DNA of 64,000 nucleotides, taken from NCBI GenBank assembly GCA_900544765.1, contig UQWI01000007.1, positions 1 through 64,000 of the forward strand, in the 5' to 3' direction. The stretch comes from an uncultured Eubacteriales bacterium (GTDB taxonomy: Bacteria; Bacillota; Clostridia; Oscillospirales; Oscillospiraceae). A model generated the notes under the pieces. That model worked only from the letters and a program-made list of their open reading frames with translations. It was not told the origin of the DNA and did no database searches. Positions 62,982 through 64,000 of the stretch are shown in pieces (positions within the stretch are counted from its first letter, which is position 1; each line of letters starts with the position of its first letter). The position numbers and the translations under genes are program-made.

Positions 62982-63764
62982 TTATCGAAGCAGCTCTATT
63001 AACTCGTCATGGACAAGCCCATTCGAGGCCAACAGGCTACCGCCGTTTTTGAAATCCAGCGGGCCGCCCTCGCAGTTTGTGACGCGACCGCCTGCCTCGG
63101 CGAGTATCAGCGAGCCAGCGGCATAGTCCCAGGGGCAGAGGTAGCGCTCCTCGTAGGCGTCGGCACGTCCGCAGGCCACGTCGCAGAGGTCGAGGCTGGC
63201 ACATCCGCTGCGGCGTATATCCAGGCCGCGCTCGTAGATGCGCCTTATGTCCCGGAACACGAGCTCCGTCCACTCGCGGTGGCCGGGAGCCGTGCCTGCG
63301 CAGACAAGACATTCGGCGAGAGTCGCGGCGGCAGTGACGTGGATGGTCCGCCCGTTCAGCTTCGCACCGGCCCCGAGCACGGCGGTAAAGAGCTCGCCTG
63401 CGTAGGGGTTGTAAACCACGCCGAAAACCACGCGTCCGGCCTCCGCCAGGCCGAGGGATATGGCGCTGTGGCGCAGCGCCCGAATCAGGTTCGTTGTACC
63501 GTCCACCGGGTCGAGTATCCAGAGCGGACGCGACCAGTCAATGGCGGAGTTGTCCTGCTCCTCGCCCATGAACTGCACCTCGGGCAGCAGCTCAGCGAGC
63601 CTTGCCTTGAGCGTCTCCTGGACGCGCACGTCCACGTCAGTGACAAAATCCGTGCGGTTCTTGGCGTGTATCTCATGCACCGCGCCTGCGCCGTCCAGCA
63701 GCTTGCCGGCCTCAAGCACAGCGGATATTATCTCGTTTTCAGGCAGTCTTTCCAGTATGCTCAT
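62982..63764 (-). CDS. Inositol monophosphatase-family phosphatase
   Basis: A 260-residue Mg2+-dependent phosphatase. FMGEEQ (E68/E69), WILDPVDGTTN (D85, D88) and CPWDYAAG are the metal- and phosphate-binding motifs of the IMPase family. Substrates can be inositol phosphate, 3'-phosphoadenosine phosphate or fructose bisphosphate; the sequence alone does not decide. Its start overlaps the stop of the asparaginase gene. Confidence 0.93.
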   Translation of the reverse strand: MSILERLPENEIISAVLEAGKLLDGAGAVHEIHAKNRTDFVTDVDVRVQETLKARLAELLPEVQFMGEEQDNSAIDWSRPLWILDPVDGTTNLIRALRHSAISLGLAEAGRVVFGVVYNPYAGELFTAVLGAGAKLNGRTIHVTAAATLAECLVCAGTAPGHREWTELVFRDIRRIYERGLDIRRSGCASLDLCDVACGRADAYEERYLCPWDYAAGSLILAEAGGRVTNCEGGPLDFKNGGSLLASNGLVHDELIELLR

Positions 63765-64000
63765 GTTTCCTCCTTGCCGGGCAGCCGTGAGGTCAGTATG
63801 TCCTTGCTAACAGGCGTGTAGAAGAGCCGCGCGGCCTCCGCCTGGGATAAGGCCAGCGGCAGCAGCCACATGAGCTTCGTGACCGCCGCCTCCGTTGTCA
63901 TGTCGTAGGCTTCGAGGATAAGCGGGTCCTCGCTCAGAGGACGGCCCGTGCCGTAGACCGCAAGATCGCTGCCCTCATTCTGCACCTGTGTCGTCATGAC
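63761..64000 (-). CDS. L-asparaginase, C-terminal part only
   Basis: The frame is open to the right edge of the window. The visible 80 codons contain TTQVQNEGSDLAVYGTG and YDMTTEAAVTKLMWLLPLAL, matching the C-terminal domain of cytoplasmic type I asparaginases (usually YDMTTEAALTKLM). An ATG at 63997 is probably internal. Its stop overlaps the start of the phosphatase gene. The enzyme splits asparagine to aspartate and ammonia. Confidence 0.8.
   Translation of the reverse strand, partial: VMTTQVQNEGSDLAVYGTGRPLSEDPLILEAYDMTTEAAVTKLMWLLPLALSQAEAARLFYTPVSKDILTSRLPGKEET

Overview
The window looks like part of the chromosome of a spore-forming Clostridia bacterium, most likely Oscillospiraceae-like. 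The evidence is a GC-rich genome that uses ATA freely for Ile, a GerA-type germinant receptor operon, the germination protease GPR, CotF-type coat proteins, SLH-anchored surface proteins, and the Firmicutes order dnaA-dnaN-yaaA-recF-remB-gyrB-gyrA. The assignment is inferred from gene content only. No CRISPR array, prophage or intact transposon was seen.

Left part (1-18 kb): a consensus promoter and rRNA-type leader point left out of the window. A gerA-type tricistron follows, then a LysR regulator with a membrane protein. The origin block comes next, all on the minus strand: dnaA, dnaN, S4-domain yaaA, recF, remB, gyrB, gyrA, rnhA, an ABC exporter and a GNAT. The dnaA-dnaN spacer is AT-rich and carries six copies of a 9-mer that resembles, but is not, the classical DnaA box. 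DnaA itself has substitutions in its base-reading motif. A 140-bp gap between gyrB and gyrA appears to hold a deleted RAYT-type transposase.

Middle (18-45 kb): mfd and a PrsA-like foldase, a YibE/F membrane protein, a lipoprotein alkaline phosphatase, CarD, a cytidylate-kinase-like enzyme, clpB behind a ribbon-helix-helix gene, and a large SLH/beta-helix surface protein. These are followed by an accessory stretch of small regulators, GNATs, a set of small membrane zinc-ribbon proteins, DNA repair (Aag-type glycosylase), CotF-type coat proteins, and an Xre regulator beside an ABC exporter. Three copies of a non-coding dispersed repeat lie in this half of the window (near 6.2, 36.5 and 38.4 kb).

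Right part (45-64 kb): mostly housekeeping. It holds a diacylglycerol-kinase-like enzyme, cysK and asnS from a shared divergent promoter, a MarR-flavodoxin pair, ppx-ppk, tRNA-Ser(CGA), PhzF, an SLH-anchored 5'-nucleotidase, Nudix and MBL hydrolases, a VanY-type peptidase, rpsT, gpr, two parS sites with parAB, serS, an inositol-monophosphatase-like enzyme, and the C-terminal end of an asparaginase cut by the window edge.
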